In this document: piece after piece, positions 10,878 through 22,517 of the stretch | Position numbering within the stretch: the first letter of the stretch is position 1 | Layout: every line of letters begins with the position of its first letter | Assembly (NCBI GenBank): GCA_031763025.1 | Contig: JASSKH010000006.1 | Span: 11,157,979 to 11,221,978 of the forward strand | Direction: 5' to 3' | DNA length: 64,000 nt | Source: Macrocystis pyrifera | Lineage: Eukaryota; Sar; Phaeophyceae; Laminariales; Laminariaceae | The notes under the pieces: model-generated | Told to the model about the DNA's origin: nothing | Seen by the model: the letters and a program-made list of their open reading frames with translations, nothing else | The model's database searches: none | Position numbers and translations under genes: made by a program

Positions 10878-12560
10878 ATGGTTCCACCTCCGCACCTCGC
10901 CGTCTGCTCGATGTTGCAACGGCCCTCCTCTGTTCCTCCTCGGCTCCCCGCTGTTGTAACATCCCCCCAGCCAGGCGCATATAGAGTGTTGGTGCCCAGA
11001 GGGCATCACGATCATAGATCGTTGCAGCACGTGCGCTTTCCACCTCCGCACCTCGCCGTCGGCTCGATGTTCCAGCGGCCCTCCTCTGTTCCTCCTCGGT
11101 TTCCCGCCGTTGTAACACCCCCCCAGCCCGGCACATGTGAGCGTCGGTGCCCAGCAGGCATCACGATCATAGACCGCTGCAGCGCGTGTCGCTTTTCACC
11201 TCCGGATCTCGCCATCGGGTCGATGTCGCAGCGCCCCTCCTTTCCGCGGTGTTGCTTTTGGACGGTTGAGAAGAGTGGCTGTCCTGGCACTCGTACGTTC
11301 TTCAGTCCTCCTCCTCCCTCTATCGCCGTCACCCCGATGTCGCAGCGCCCCTCATTGTCGCGGTGCTGTCCTTGGACGGTGGTAAAAGAGCGGCGGTCCT
11401 GATCTTTGTCCGGCCGTTAGTCGGCATTCCCCCTCCGTCCATCGCCGTCGGCCCGATGTTGCAGCTCATCTTCTTTCCGCGGTGTTGACCTTGGACGGTG
11501 GTGAGAAGAGCGGTGGTCCTGACCCTCGTACATTCTTCAGGACTTGCAACTGCTGGCGCCGCATCTGTGCAACACGCTCGCAGCCTGTACTCACCTGTGA
11601 AAACCATGCTTTTCTTCCTGCCTCACCTGCATCTGAGATAGGGAGCCCTTCTCCAAAACTTCCGTCTGCACATTGATTAAAACCTGCACGTTCACCCTTT
11701 TAACCAGACACAGACCCTACTGTAAGCTACTATCGTCCTACCACACCTCCTCACCTTCAACGAAGACTTCAGAGAGTTCTGCCAGTCCTTTGTCGTATGG
11801 CTATACGTGGCCAAACTAACTAGAAACTGCAGTGAGTGTCCACTTTACCCCTCTCTATATATCTTTTTTTCTTGGCGGCTAACCCGTGGTAACGGTTCAC
11901 CGATTGATATTCAAATATACTTGCGTAGTGGTTTACGTAAACATTGCAACATTTCACGTACCTTTGCCAGACGTTTCAACTTGCGCACTGGACATTATCG
12001 ATGCGGCCTTCTTTCACTTTACTTCGCTAGACGTTTCTCACTGCCTTCAGGAAACGTGTCTACGTAAGTTAGCATGCATCTGCCTCTCTGCAGCTGGTCC
12101 ATGTGCTTTCAGTCTCTCCTTGTGCGGATATCGCATTTTGATATATTGTTTGCTTTCCTCCCGGTGATGATCTCAACATCTCTGCATTAAGAGTGGATCT
12201 TTCTTGCGAATGTAGAGGTGGTTTTGTATACTGTATTGGTTTTCCACAAGCTGTAAGAAATTCATGATGAGTGCTCTTTCTACATTGCCCTCCTCCTATG
12301 GTATATAGTTCTATTTCTTATACTTCTCGTGCTTGACTCTTTGCGTGCTTGATTGTACTGGCACTAGCGAATGCGGAGGTGGATTTTATATATGGGTTTA
12401 CCACAGGCTGTAAGAAATTCATGCTTGAGTCTTCTTTCTACTTTCGTCTTCTATGGTATAGAATTATATTTCGCATACTTCGCGTGCTTCAACTTATTAG
12501 CACTACCCACGGTTATTATCTGATTCCGAGTGAGTATGTCGTTTGACGGTACTGACGTTT
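10878..12560 (-). repeat. A module, inverted copy with tandem units
   Basis: This is the reverse complement of the A module (compare 54530-56029). It has about four 115-125 bp tandem units at 11045-11530, then the CTATATATCT landmark at 11850-11860. The outermost part, 12180-12560, contains a local duplication with two blocks around TAAGAAATTCATGA. On the + strand a 174-codon frame (10878-11402) spans the units and encodes CPAGITIIDRCSAC-type motifs. No LTR follows at the 10.9 kb end. Confidence 0.65.
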
Positions 12561-13190
12561 ACGCCAACCCCCAGCAGGATGAACTTTGTCCACTGGTGCA
12601 CTCTTTCGTGCCAAAATCAATCATGAGTCCTAAAACGGCGTTCGTACTTTCAAATCGTACTCCTCGCATACCGGTTTTGGTGGAAGTAGTTGCGGAAAGG
12701 TGGTGACACAGACCCCCCCAGCACGGAAACTGTCTACTGGTATTCTAAGCACACCTCGATTTGTTTCTTCAACAGTTGACCACTATACTTGAAGCGACAA
12801 ATAGCAAGGTATCCTGACAGGTTGCGCATATCATACAAAAGCTCGTCTCGCTCCATCTCGGTCTCGGGTTTCATAAATGTCTGCCTGTAAGTGGTGTGGC
12901 TACTTGCACACACAGTTGTTTCTTCGTACATCTGGGTATTTAACCGTTATCATACCTGATATACGCTTTCTTATGTACCTCCGATGGGCCGGACGTTGAG
13001 TGCCTGTATATTGACCGAATCTGTGTGAACAATCCTAAAGCCTTCGTGTATCACGAAAACATATAGGAAAACACTATTGACATAAGGAGCCTGGTCAGTA
13101 ATAATATATGTTTGGCCGTATCTTGCTATACCCCTCTTGTAGCAGGGGTTCTGTGTCGACTTGCCTCTCTTTCGACTGTAATTGGTATTG
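12560..13190 (-). repeat. C module (late part), inverted
   Basis: It matches the reverse complement of 53700-54330, for example GAGACCGAGATGG, ACATATAGGAAAACAC and the AGGAGCCTGGTC and GGGGTTCTGTGTCGA phrases. Homology stops at the TTAGGGGTG border at 13191. Confidence 0.7.
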
Positions 13191-13872
13191 TTAGGGGTGG
13201 GACTGAAATATTTTTTGACGTAAACAAGTCACAAAAAATGTCAGCGGTCGTCAGATGGGAAAAATGTATCTTGAAGAAATTAACCAATCACCGCTTGGGA
13301 AAGAATGGACACGTCACGAAAAAACACTTCAGGTGGTATCATATACCACGTACCAGGGTGTGCCATGTACGGTAAGGTGTGGCTCAAAAAGGGCGGAGCA
13401 GCACACAAAAAAAACACTACGACAAGTGCTTGAGCAGCAGCGCACAAACCGGCGCGTGGAGCGTGAGGGGGAAATACTGGTGGTCATCCTCGCCAACAGC
13501 CGACGCCTCCACCCACCGTAGAATTACTTGATTTCGGTGTATAAAATTCCGTATTATTCAGGAGCATTGCGCGGGAGATCGCGCATGAATGTTGAACTGA
13601 AAGTCCGTGTACGTCTCCAGACCTAATACGCCTCAGTGGTGCAAAGGTTTAACTTCACATTGAAAAACAAACCAAGGTGAAATCGCCGAAAAAAAACTAG
13701 CTTTTTTGGGTATACTTCGAAGTAATGTAGACAAATATCGACATCATTAGTTGAAATAGGTGAAAAAAACCTTACCACCAGGATGACTGGGTTATGTGCC
13801 ATCTAGTAACACTAACCCCGCTTTATTTCACTACGTTGGAGCGGAAGGCTAGGTCTTTAAAAATAGGGTAAT

Positions 13873-14460
13873 ATGGGCAATAAACGCAAGGGAAAAGTTT
13901 CGCATGGGCCACGGGCAAGAAAAGCAGCCGCGAAACGAGTTGCACGCGCTTACGAGGAGAGGACCGGTGGCGACACCATCCAACGAGCGGGGGGGCGTGC
14001 TGTCCACGAGGATGCGCTGTGACGCGGCGGCCTCAAGGCGTCCGAGGCATGTCGGGACAGAGCGTTGCTAGAGCGGGACAGATGCGTTGCACGAGAAGCC
14101 GATGCCGAATTGAAGAGCCGTGATGCGGCAAAAAACATATTTGAGATAGAGGCGAGGATGTCTTCGGAGAAAAAGCTTCGGCTTGCCGCTGAAGTTGTCA
14201 AGCTGAAGGCGGAAGAGGACAGGCGACAGGCGGAGTTGGCTCTTCAGACAGAGCGGCAGCGTCGGTTTAAGGTAGCTGCGGAGGCGGCCGCATCCAAGAC
14301 GGATCTGGAAGCCTTGCGCAAGCAGGTCTCTAACCTGAAGCAGCAAAAGCTTGGCTTCCTGAAGGCTAGCGGTATGGGCGGCGTTCCTTACGAGAATCAG
14401 CGCACCGAGAGGATGCGCTCGCCTGAAGAAGAAGTCGTGCATCAGAGATTGGAAGTTTAG
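13873..14460 (+). pseudogene. Small Arg/Glu/Ala-rich coiled-coil protein, copy 3 (one in-frame stop)
   Basis: Starting at the ATG at 13873 (MGNKRKGKVSHGPRARKA), the frame is open for 195 codons except a TGA at 14020-14022 (codon 50), easily derived from CGA. The N-terminus is Lys/Arg-rich. From about residue 60 to 165 it is dominated by A/E/K/R/L with long uninterrupted helix potential, as in coiled coils, including ERDRCVAREADAELKSRD. It ends with VVHQRLEV. The MGN(K/N) start, basic N-terminus and helical body match the ORFs at 25026-25768 (-) and 39883-40295 (+). No enzyme motif is visible. It could be a nucleic-acid-binding, Gag- or ORF1-like accessory protein, or a captured host gene. Confidence 0.55.
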
Positions 14461-14543
14461 CGAGGAGGACGGTTGTTGAGGGCTCGGTGCTGATGGCATC
14501 TCGTCCGCAGGTTCCGCGATCGACACGTTGAGGCTGCGTGTAC

Positions 14544-14590
14544 AGCGCGCTTGCTGCTGCTGCTTCAGGCAGCAGCAGCAGCAGCAGCGG

Positions 14591-14636
<46 letters not shown>

Positions 14637-14637
14637 T
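14544..14637 (+). repeat. CTG/CAG trinucleotide repeat
   Basis: A short CTG run (14549-14562) is followed by interrupted CAG repeats to 14637. Because the complementary triplets are adjacent, the segment can fold into a hairpin. It lies about 100 bp after the coiled-coil ORF; the two related loci also carry CAG/CTG-rich 3' regions. Confidence 0.9.
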
Positions 14638-14949
14638 GCGACTCCCGTTGAACTATTCAGCCTATTTTGGTGATGTCTGTGACATTCCGCTACGTTTTGA
14701 TTGGTTTATCGATGATGAATTATTTCAAACTAACAACGACCAAAAACCACTTTTTTTGCCTAAAAAAATACAAAATAGCACGCCTAACAGTGTGTTGTTC
14801 AAACCAAACCGATCTTGAAACTGCTTGACCTCCATCAACCATGCATTGTTTCTTCCTACGCGTATGCTGATCGTTCATGCTATTGGACCTTTTATCCCTA
14901 TACTTTGTAGTTATGTATGCACGATACAGATATATCGTTGATTTTCATC

Positions 14950-15360
14950 CCATTCGTCATCTTCAGACGCGTTCTTTTTTTTCTATTCCCCCTACGTATA
15001 AACAGCCGCAACTCAGATCCGTGGTCACATAGCAGGCTCTTTATCCCCCTCCCAGCTACGGTACGTGCCTTGATTCTTATCGTGAGAAATTCAATCCCTT
15101 CTTCCTTCGTCGGTTCGCATCGGATTGCGGCTACCCTTTTTGGGGTCTGAGCAGTTGATTCCTTACCTTTTTTATTATCTGTAACGCAAAAAATCACAGC
15201 CTCACCCATCGGGAGATTCGAGCACTAGAATCCACGCTATTAACAAAAGCGATACACTAGACCACGGGGGGGCTTCGGATGAAGGGAATAAGAACCACTG
15301 CCAACCTTGATCAACCCAACGAAACTATTTTATAGCACGATCCAGATCGGGAATAAATAA
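14950..15360 (-). repeat. SINE-like module with a degenerate tRNA-like region
   Basis: On the minus strand, a leader with CCCGATCTGG is followed by GTGGTCTAGTGTATCGC (A-box-like). Next is an anticodon-arm-like CGCTTTTGTTAATAGCG, whose loop would read GTT, and a B-box-like CTCGAATC. A body follows with AAGGCACGTACCG and TGTGACCACGG. The T-arm and acceptor pair poorly, so it is not a working tRNA. The same order occurs at 27395-27705, 51930-52250 and, with a different head, 41779-42115. Confidence 0.5.
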
Positions 15361-15966
15361 ATCAAAGCCCAAGAAACAATCGAATTTTTCTTTGTCTGTG
15401 CTCTTCACAACATTCTACGTAATGTACAGCGGATTGAAAGGTTTAATCGAATCTTTGGTCATGGACTGAGAATACAGGAGTATCGTAGCTCATGCACAGC
15501 AGCGATTATCTAATTAATTGCTTACCTCGGCAGCATAGAGTACAGAAACAAGTATATGGCGCGTCTGCCAAGACTAAACTGAGACAGCTTGATAAAGCTC
15601 AGTATACTGAAAATACTATAATACTATATTATTTCGTATCTGAATGATGTAGAGAAAACATAAATTGCGGTCAGCATGAATAATGTAAAGGGATCGTATG
15701 TGTAACTTTTTCGACCCCACGAATATGATTTGACACTAATCTATGTATTGTGTCACACACGTTCTTTTTCAACTCAACTATATCAGTATAGCGCAGCATC
15801 CGTCCGATTTCTTATGCTTGAGAGACGGCTAATTTTGTGCAGACTTTAGACAGCAGGAAACAAAAACAAAATCGCAAATTAGTGGGTAAGAAAAGCAAGG
15901 GAAATGATATCGTACCGGGTACGAGAAGACAATAACACCAGCCAGCTATGTGATAATATATTATTA

Positions 15967-16068
15967 CGGGGGACGATAGTAAATAAGACCGAAAATGTTT
16001 AGTAAAAAAAGGTTGATACAGAGGTTTTTATGGGTACCGTAGGTCCTATTTACTATGGTCCTCAAAAC
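15967..16068. mobile_element. MITE copy 2, TA-flanked, 102 bp
   Basis: It starts CGGGGGACGATAGTAAATA and has an inverted counterpart ending GGTCCTATTTACTATGGTCC. It is flanked by TA on both sides (15965-15966 and 16069-16070). The related early-C sequence without it reads straight through TTATTAGTTGTCG. The right end is decayed. It is too short to encode a protein and so non-autonomous. Confidence 0.75.
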
Positions 16069-16329
16069 TAGTTGTCGTATGTACTGTAGTTCTCAATTTC
16101 AACGTAGTTTTCATGTAGGGTGCGAACAATGGGTAAATGTGAAATGCCAACGTACCGGGTACGAGGTGACCAGAACGGGTTAGCAAATGAGATGGCAACG
16201 TACCGGGTACGAGACGACCATAACACCAGCTATGTGATTACATAATAGTTGTCGTTAGGTAGTTCTCAGTTTCAACGTAGCTTTCATAGAGTGCTTTCAC
16301 CGAAATAATAACCTGCTTGCCGTACTGCA

Positions 16330-16540
16330 TTGCGCGAGGACTATCGACGGGCGTTGACGACCACAATAGATTGTGCGAGAGGTCTATCGACGGCCATTGC
16401 CGACCGCAACAGATTGTGCGATATGTCTAAAATAGATGGCCATTGCCGGCCACAATAGATTGTGCGAGATGTCTATCGATGGCCATTGCCGGCCACAATA
16501 GATTGTACAAGCTATCCATCGATAGCCATCTCGAGGACGT
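16330..16540 (+). repeat. ATCGAT/CAATAGATTG satellite, block 1
   Basis: About four or five units of 43-46 bp, with the core CTATCGATGGCCATTGCC followed by GGCCACAATAGATTG. The unit contains two palindromes (ATCGAT and GGCC) and a third imperfect one in CAATAGATTG. Confidence 0.85.
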
Positions 16541-16740
16541 TTTGCACTATCCCACGATACACGCGAGGCAATAGTCTATTTTGGAGCGCGTCCAATAATA
16601 TATTGACGATGGCGATGGTTACTGCTGTACACAATCGCGTACCCGATTTTCCGTATTGAGAAAAAATGCCTCTCCGATTAGAACGATTTTCCTAGTGGAG
16701 AATGTCTTTCCGATGAGAACGATTTTCTTAATTGAGAATG

Positions 16741-17067
16741 CCTTTCCGATGAAAATTATATTTTCATCTTTAGGAACTCAACAAATTGCCTAATATGTAC
16801 CAGGTACCAGGTATGTCATGTTCTGTATGTATGGCATGTGGTAATGTGAACCGACGTCATCATATTGTGGAGGCTGTACACTCTCACACCCATTTGAGGA
16901 TGCCTTTCCGATGATAATTATATTTTCATCTTTTTGGAACTCAACAAATTGCCAAATATGTACCAGGTACCAGGTATGTCATGTTCTGTATGTATGCTAT
17001 GTGGTAATGTGAACCGACGTCATCATATTGTGGAGGCCGTACGCTCTCACATCCATTTGAGGAAGAC
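16741..17067 (+). repeat. Tandem duplication, 163 bp unit
   Basis: Two near-identical units begin CCTTTCCGATGA at 16741 and 16904. Each contains GTACCAGGTACCAGGTATG and CGACGTCATCATATTGTGG. Shorter decayed pieces of the same start (TTTCCGATGAGAACG) precede them from 16680. Confidence 0.9.
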
Positions 17068-18180
17068 ATTATAGTATATAGATGTCGCTATTCATAGAAA
17101 CTCGTGCAACAAGACGTTGGTATCTATCATCAAATTGTGTGCGCTGGTAGTTTCGGAAAAAATGATTCGTCTTTACTTTGTCCCATTAAAATAGACTTTG
17201 AATAACGTGGATCGTTAACTAAAACCACCTCAAAAGCTGAAAATTCTAAGCTTTCCGTTTCTCATCTCGAGTTTGTTTGTCCCATACTGAAACCAAGTAA
17301 GTAAGCTATTTTTTGGATGTTGGTGTTATGATGTACCCTCTCCCCTGTTGCGGCGTTATGGTTTGTAGCAATCGTCCCCTCATCATAGCTGGCGGGCGTT
17401 ATCGCCTGCTTTTCTGATGAGCGCCTCGCCCCTTCGTTCAGAAGACATCTGGCGAGGCAAACTGCAATTAATACTATAACATCGTCAATCACCTCGTGTG
17501 AGTGACCAGAACAAAGCCAAGGGCATCAACCTGCTAACCCTACCCCTAACCCTAGGTCCATACTGCCTTACAGTCAACACTGGTCGTTGTTTTTTTAATT
17601 ATATTTTTTTTCGGAAGTTCGATTTATTACCCTTACGTTGTCTTCCGTTAACTGCACTTTCAAATAATCTGAGTATTAGAAATAAAACTACCTTGACAGC
17701 AAAAGCTATCAGCTTTCCGTTTCTTAACTCGAGTTTTTGTCGAACACTGAAATGAAGTAAGTCAGATTCATATTTTTCGGAGCCCGGCCAACAATCTATT
17801 GTGCGTGGCGATGGCTATTGTTGGACACAATCGCGTACCTATTGTTGGCAGCAATAGAAGCTTCGGCGGTCGTCAAAAATGGCCATCGACATGCATCATT
17901 CCACAGTATGCAATAGGTTTAGGCAATAGTCTATTGCGAAAACACGCCCAACAGTCTATTACGAGTGACGATGGCTATTGATGGGTACAATTGCGTGTAT
18001 ATGTTGGCGGCAATAGCTATTGATAGGCAAACGTTTTTGGTCTATTGTTCAAACAATATATCTACCTGGTATCACGGTTTCTTCCCCAACATCTATTGTT
18101 CACGACAACGGCCACTTATGGACAACTTTGTGTTTCCATGGTTAGGGTCAAGGCATATTTTGTGTCCATTGCCAAAAATT
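17068..18180. other. No gene seen; scattered satellite words
   Basis: The frames are short and unrelated to known proteins. A telomere-like stretch of CCCTAA-type repeats with one variant unit lies at about 17530-17552. Loose satellite words (CAATAGTCTATTG, GGCAATAG) appear from 17780 on. Confidence 0.5.
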
Positions 18181-19130
18181 TATTGTTCCCTGACAATATT
18201 TATCGATATAGACAGCGTTGCCAGTCTATTGTCGTTAACAACATCTATCGATAGACAGCGTTGCCAGTCCATTGTGGTTAAGAGTGTCTATCGATGGACA
18301 GTGTTGCCAGTCTATTGTGGTTCACAATGTCAAATCGTTAGCCAGCGTTGCCAATCTGTTATTGTTGTCAACAATATCCGTTGACAGTTGACACACGCCT
18401 TTTCGGAGCTACTGTAGCGGCAATGTTCTATTTCCTTTCTGTTGTCCAGGGCATATGCACATCTTACCTCATCCATCTTACACGTACAGAGTGTAACCGA
18501 CTAGGAATCCCTATTAATAACATTGAGTACCAACCACAATTACACAGCCGACAATGCAATGCACTTGACCCCCATGATGCCTACTGCCTTCTTGAGACGC
18601 ACAACTTTGCAGCCCTCCTTCACGCTATGCCATGCACCGACATTGCTGCACTCATTCCATATTGGTGGTGATCGTAAGATGAAAATATGACATTGCTGCG
18701 GCACACAAAATATTGCGTCGCATAGTAAATCAGAGTGCATTGTAGGTGTGGAAATAGGTGGGTGATGGGGTCCATCGATATCAATCGCCGGCCACTATGG
18801 ATTAGAAATGTATCTATCGATAGCCATCGCTGGTCACAGTAGATTCAGAAAACATATCTATCGATAGCCATTATCGGTCATGATAGATCAAGAAATGCAT
18901 CAATCGATAGCCATTGCCGGCCACTATAGATCAAGACATGTGTTCATCGATAGCCACTGTGACCGCAATAGATTCTGCAAGCTATCCGTCGATAGCCATT
19001 GTCGGTGACAATAGCTTTCAACTCAGGTACTCCAGCACACTCCTGCATGAACAATATGTTGGGGACATGACCTATCGAAAGACTATACCGATGACTATGG
19101 ATCAAGGAACGTGCCAATCGATAGACTTTG
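18180..19130 (+). repeat. ATCGAT/CAATAGATTG satellite, blocks 2 and 3
   Basis: At 18190-18380 the unit is CTATCGATAGACAGCGTTGCC plus TCTATTGTGG, period 44-45. At 18770-19020 it is CTATCGATAGCCATTGCCGG plus CACTATAGAT. There the ATCGAT cores lie at about 18774, 18815, 18858, 18902 and 18946 (spacing 41-44). A diverged unit remains near 19116. Between the blocks (18400-18760) I see nothing recognisable. Confidence 0.85.
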
Positions 19131-20000
19131 CCAACGACAACAGACCCGTCGAGTGCATCAAATTCGTTTGCTATTGCAGGGGCCATTGTATTGTCCAAGG
19201 TGTGATTTGTTTTAATAAAATGAAGTGTCGAGGGCGTTTGAATACGGAGCAAAGTGGAGGTAAGTAGTAGGACAGGGCGCTTGAACCCCTCGTGGTCGAC
19301 GGCATCGTTGCTGGCGTTTGGAGACGCAATGATTTGCGGACAAGGCGTTAGAATACGAAGCAAAGTGAAGGCATCATAGGGTATATATACATTAGAGGAA
19401 TAAATCGCACATGCGGCGTGATGATTTAGACTGCGTTGGATCTAACAAAAAAAACGCGGCTAGAGCACGAGTACAGCAGTAGTAGATCGTTCGTAGATAC
19501 AGAAGCTACTCTGCAATTATTCATAGCGTGCGTGTGTGATGGTTGTGTACCTGGCAAGGGTGTGGATGTGTGGATACTTCTGTTTGATAGAAAGACGTAC
19601 TTGTGGGAACTAACGGTAGCCTGGTGTGTGGTATTGGGAGTGCGGATGTGCGGATACTGTTGTTTGATTGATAGAAAGACGTACTCGTAGGAATTACGGG
19701 TATTATATGTTACTGGGAGTTGCAGCGGTGCGTCATCGCGGATGGCTGGTGTTCGCACAGGTGGCCACTGGAGTACCTTGAGAGCGTACTCTAGTGGACT
19801 TGAAGTAAAAAAAACATATTGAGCCACAAATCTCAAGGTAGGTACGTCATTGGCCAACGTAAGCATTCATAGCATCCCCGGATAGTCGAACGTACGCGTT
19901 ACAATGTACTCAGGTTAAGAAAAGTACCAGGTCAGAGCGTTGTGTTTTTTTGTTATGATTGTAGTACTTGACGGTACAGTTAAGCATAAATGAAAATTGA
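19131..20000. other. No gene seen; one local tandem repeat
   Basis: At 19555-19705 two units of roughly 85-90 bp share GTGTGGATACTTCTGTTTGA-like and GATAGAAAGACGTACT sequence. A weaker duplication (GAGCAAAGTGGAGG / GAAGCAAAGTGAAGG) lies at 19240-19375. No protein family is recognised. Confidence 0.4.
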
Positions 20001-21519
20001 ACAGAGAAGCAAACCACAAAATGAAGACCAACGCCCCAACGGGTAGGGTGGGCCGTAACTTAACCAAGTTCGGCAGGAAGGCCTCATAGCGTCGGTTTTT
20101 GTTAGTGGGTGAGCTCGCGCAAGTCCCACACTACCTGGGAGAGATGACTCTCCCGGGTGGCTATCTCCACCGCACCTGCTCCTCTCGGGGGTCAGGTCGG
20201 GTCAACGTGCCCAAACTCCAGGGGTAACAACAGCCTGTTCTGATGTCACAACGGGAGCTATGGGTTCAATCGACACACGACACGAAATTAGAACGTGGAA
20301 GTGTAGTAAGCTTAAGCTTTCTTTTTATCTATCCGCCGGAGGATGAAAAAAAAACAAAACAAACATACCAAAACAAAATGAAAAACGACAACAAAGCATA
20401 AACACGAAATCTGGAAAAAAACAGAAACGAAAGAAATTAAGATTTGAAGTAATGACGCGTTTTACGATAGAGGTTGAACATTTCCGCCGAATTGTTTTCT
20501 GAATGACGGGGTTCCTCAACCCAAAAATTGTCGGAATGCCAATCTTTTTTCGAAAAATGACACTTTGGTATACTTGGATCATGGTATTATTCATCGGGAT
20601 GCGATTTGACTTTTGCTGAAGTCAGTTTTCGTGTGAGGTAGAAAGCTCCTCCATTGAGGAGCCGCAGAAAAATTAGGGTGAACATCTATCGTGGAATGCC
20701 TCTAGTCAGAAAAAAAATATACTTATGTACACGCAAAAAAAACAAAAAACAGACAAGACAATATGATGCAACACACACCTACGGGAAAAAAATAATAAAC
20801 AGGCGCAGGCAAACCTCGCACTACCAAGGCAAAAGTCACAGCAAAATGAGCTGTTGAACCCTGGGTGGCTATCCCAACCTCTTGGTCGAACCTAAACGGG
20901 GTCGACTACAGAGGTCCGGCAAGTTCATGTCGTACACTGGCGGGGTGTCATGTTAAAATCTGTGTTCTACAGAGGGACTAGAACCGTTACACAAATAAGA
21001 AAGCGTATTGGGCGTAAGCTTTTTCTACCCAGATCTCCAAGGAGGATAAAAAAAAAAAAAAAAAAAACGAGAACAACAACTCACAACTTGTTGAATCGTA
21101 AACAATGTGGTGTTTTTTCTGTATGTATACCTTTTCCGGTCTCACTCTCGTTCTTTTGCACCCCACCAAACCGACACCATATGCGAACACATGCTTTACG
21201 CAAAAACCACCAAAAACACACGTTAAATAAATCGTACTGAAAATTGAGGTAATTACTCATTTTCCGAATTCGGGGAGACGAAATAAAGTAAAAAATATTA
21301 AGCTTCAACACATACCACGTTCGTGGGGAAAACAATACCAGGTATATATTTTTTCTTTGCTGAATTTTGTAGTCTATTCTGCATTAAACAACAAAAAGCC
21401 GAAAAAGAAACAAATATTTGGTCCAAAATTGCGATCGACACAAACTCACCTCTTGTACGATGGAAGCATCACGGCAGATATACCTTGTAGACGGCAATAA
21501 TTCGCAGTTTAACCAACTG
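20001..21519. other. AT- and polyA-rich stretch, nothing coding recognised
   Basis: Two segments (about 20300-20360 and 21010-21070) share TAAGCTTT, a pyrimidine stretch, then GGAGGATAAAAA or GGAGGATGAAAA and an A-rich run (19 As at 21050). Upstream at 20260 there is GGGTTCAATC, a B-box-like word, without a convincing A box. They could be tails of old retroposons. No protein family is seen. Confidence 0.3.
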
Positions 21520-22078
21520 TGTTACAGCGGGTGGCGTCAGGGAGGGACGTTCATAGCGTTGCGACTGTCGTGACCAGCGCTATGGGGAGGATAATACGGC
21601 GCGAGACCACTGTCCTGATCAGGGTCACGCGTCGGGTCTTCTCGATAGGCAGAGGGCAAGCTTTGGGCAGCATCCTCTGGGCAGATCTTATAGGGGCAGG
21701 GAGGATCCCCGGTGTGGGAACGCCTTCGGTCTCGGCTATAGAGCCAGTAACGAGGTTCCGGGACCACCCGGGTGTTTACTAAACACCAAGTGATAAAAGA
21801 AAGTCAAAGCCAAGTGATCTGTGATACCTGTCCTATCGACCCCTAACCCCTTGGGCCCTGCCTTGCCCGTCGTGCCCGTCATCGTGTCTGTGGTGCTGCG
21901 TTGATTAATCACGCTGACTGCTTGCATCTACCGCCTGGCATCGATCCATGTTCTGCGTGACTCGATCATTACTGCTTGAAGGCACTTCCTCGACCTCTAA
22001 ACAACAGGTGAGCCGGCCTCAGAGATAAAACGAGTGCAGGTCCTTTCTAGGGTCTGAGAGCTGTACCCTGCTGTAACA
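21520..22078 (+). repeat. LTR, 559 bp, 5' LTR of a large-element copy
   Basis: It begins TGTTACAGCGGGTGG and ends CCCTGCTGTAACA. It is followed directly by a primer-binding-site-like sequence and the D module, as in the complete element at 48353. Confidence 0.92.
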
Positions 22079-22091
22079 TGGTGAACCCAGG
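22079..22091 (+). promoter_or_regulatory. Primer binding site candidate
   Basis: TGGTGAACCCAGG abuts the TGTAACA end of the LTR. The same sequence, with small changes, follows the LTR ends at 34168 (after a TGGATCA end), 48911 and, inverted, 32549. A TGG start adjoining the LTR is what a tRNA-primed element needs: the complement of a CCA end. The tRNA is not identified. Confidence 0.6.
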
Positions 22092-22517
22092 GAAATCGAA
22101 GTGCATTGCAAGAGATCGGAGCGTTAGCAAACTTATGAAATAATGTCATCGTGTTCTTTGTATAATCCCACGTTGATCTTGCATACTCCGTTTGCCTGTT
22201 GCTCGTGCTCGTCTGTTCGCTCGTTGTTCATGATCGCACACTCATGCATGTTTGTGAATAAATGACTGCATGCTATTGACCACATATTGTCTTCAAAACC
22301 GAATGCAAACGACAGGTATCGATACAAGCCAAAGGTGCCGTACGTACTACACGCATGCCCTCGGGTGGCGTTTGCCTGGTTAGGTGATACCGGAAACTAA
22401 CAATGTTGAGGCTTGCGCCGTTTGGGCGTGCGTAACCCTATAGAACAATGAACCTCTGGACAACACGCCCTATGCATTGTCGGCTGGCAAACATAGAACT
22501 TTAAAACCACGTATATT

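Larger units (their letters stand above)
13191..14787 (+). mobile_element. Candidate third coiled-coil-ORF insertion with weak terminal inverted repeats
   Basis: This block replaces C-module sequence equivalent to about 52405-53720. Its ends read TTAGGGGTG and CACGCCTAA, an imperfect inverted repeat (8 of the first 9 positions). Looser similarity continues over about 38 bp, including a shared ATTTTTT and an A-rich stretch. It contains a coiled-coil ORF (13873-14460) and a CAG repeat. I see no target duplication, and adjacent C sequence is missing, so the mobile-element reading is tentative. Confidence 0.4.
14788..16330 (-). repeat. C module (middle and early parts), inverted
   Basis: Bases 14790-14950 match the reverse complement of 52260-52405 (CAAACCAAACCGATCTTGAA). 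Bases 14950-15360 hold the SINE-like module in the same relative position as at 51930-52250. Bases 15830-16310 carry the early-C tandem blocks with ACCGGGTACG. Bases 15360-15780 have no obvious partner and no coding potential that I can defend. Confidence 0.65.

Noticed and set aside
10258..11136. A single 292-codon minus-strand protein
   Set aside because: The frame joins antisense A-module repeats to the gypsy protease by chance; only the C-terminal protease part is meaningful.
15200..15285. tRNA-Asn gene on the minus strand
   Set aside because: The anticodon-arm-like sequence is suggestive, but the T-stem mismatches and the same sequence recurs inside a dispersed module.
17530..17552. Interstitial telomere
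   Set aside because: Only about three units with one irregular; too short to exceed chance, and no array follows.
16330..19130. CRISPR array
   Set aside because: The whole 43-45 bp unit is repeated with drift; there are no unique spacers and no cas genes, and the context is eukaryotic.
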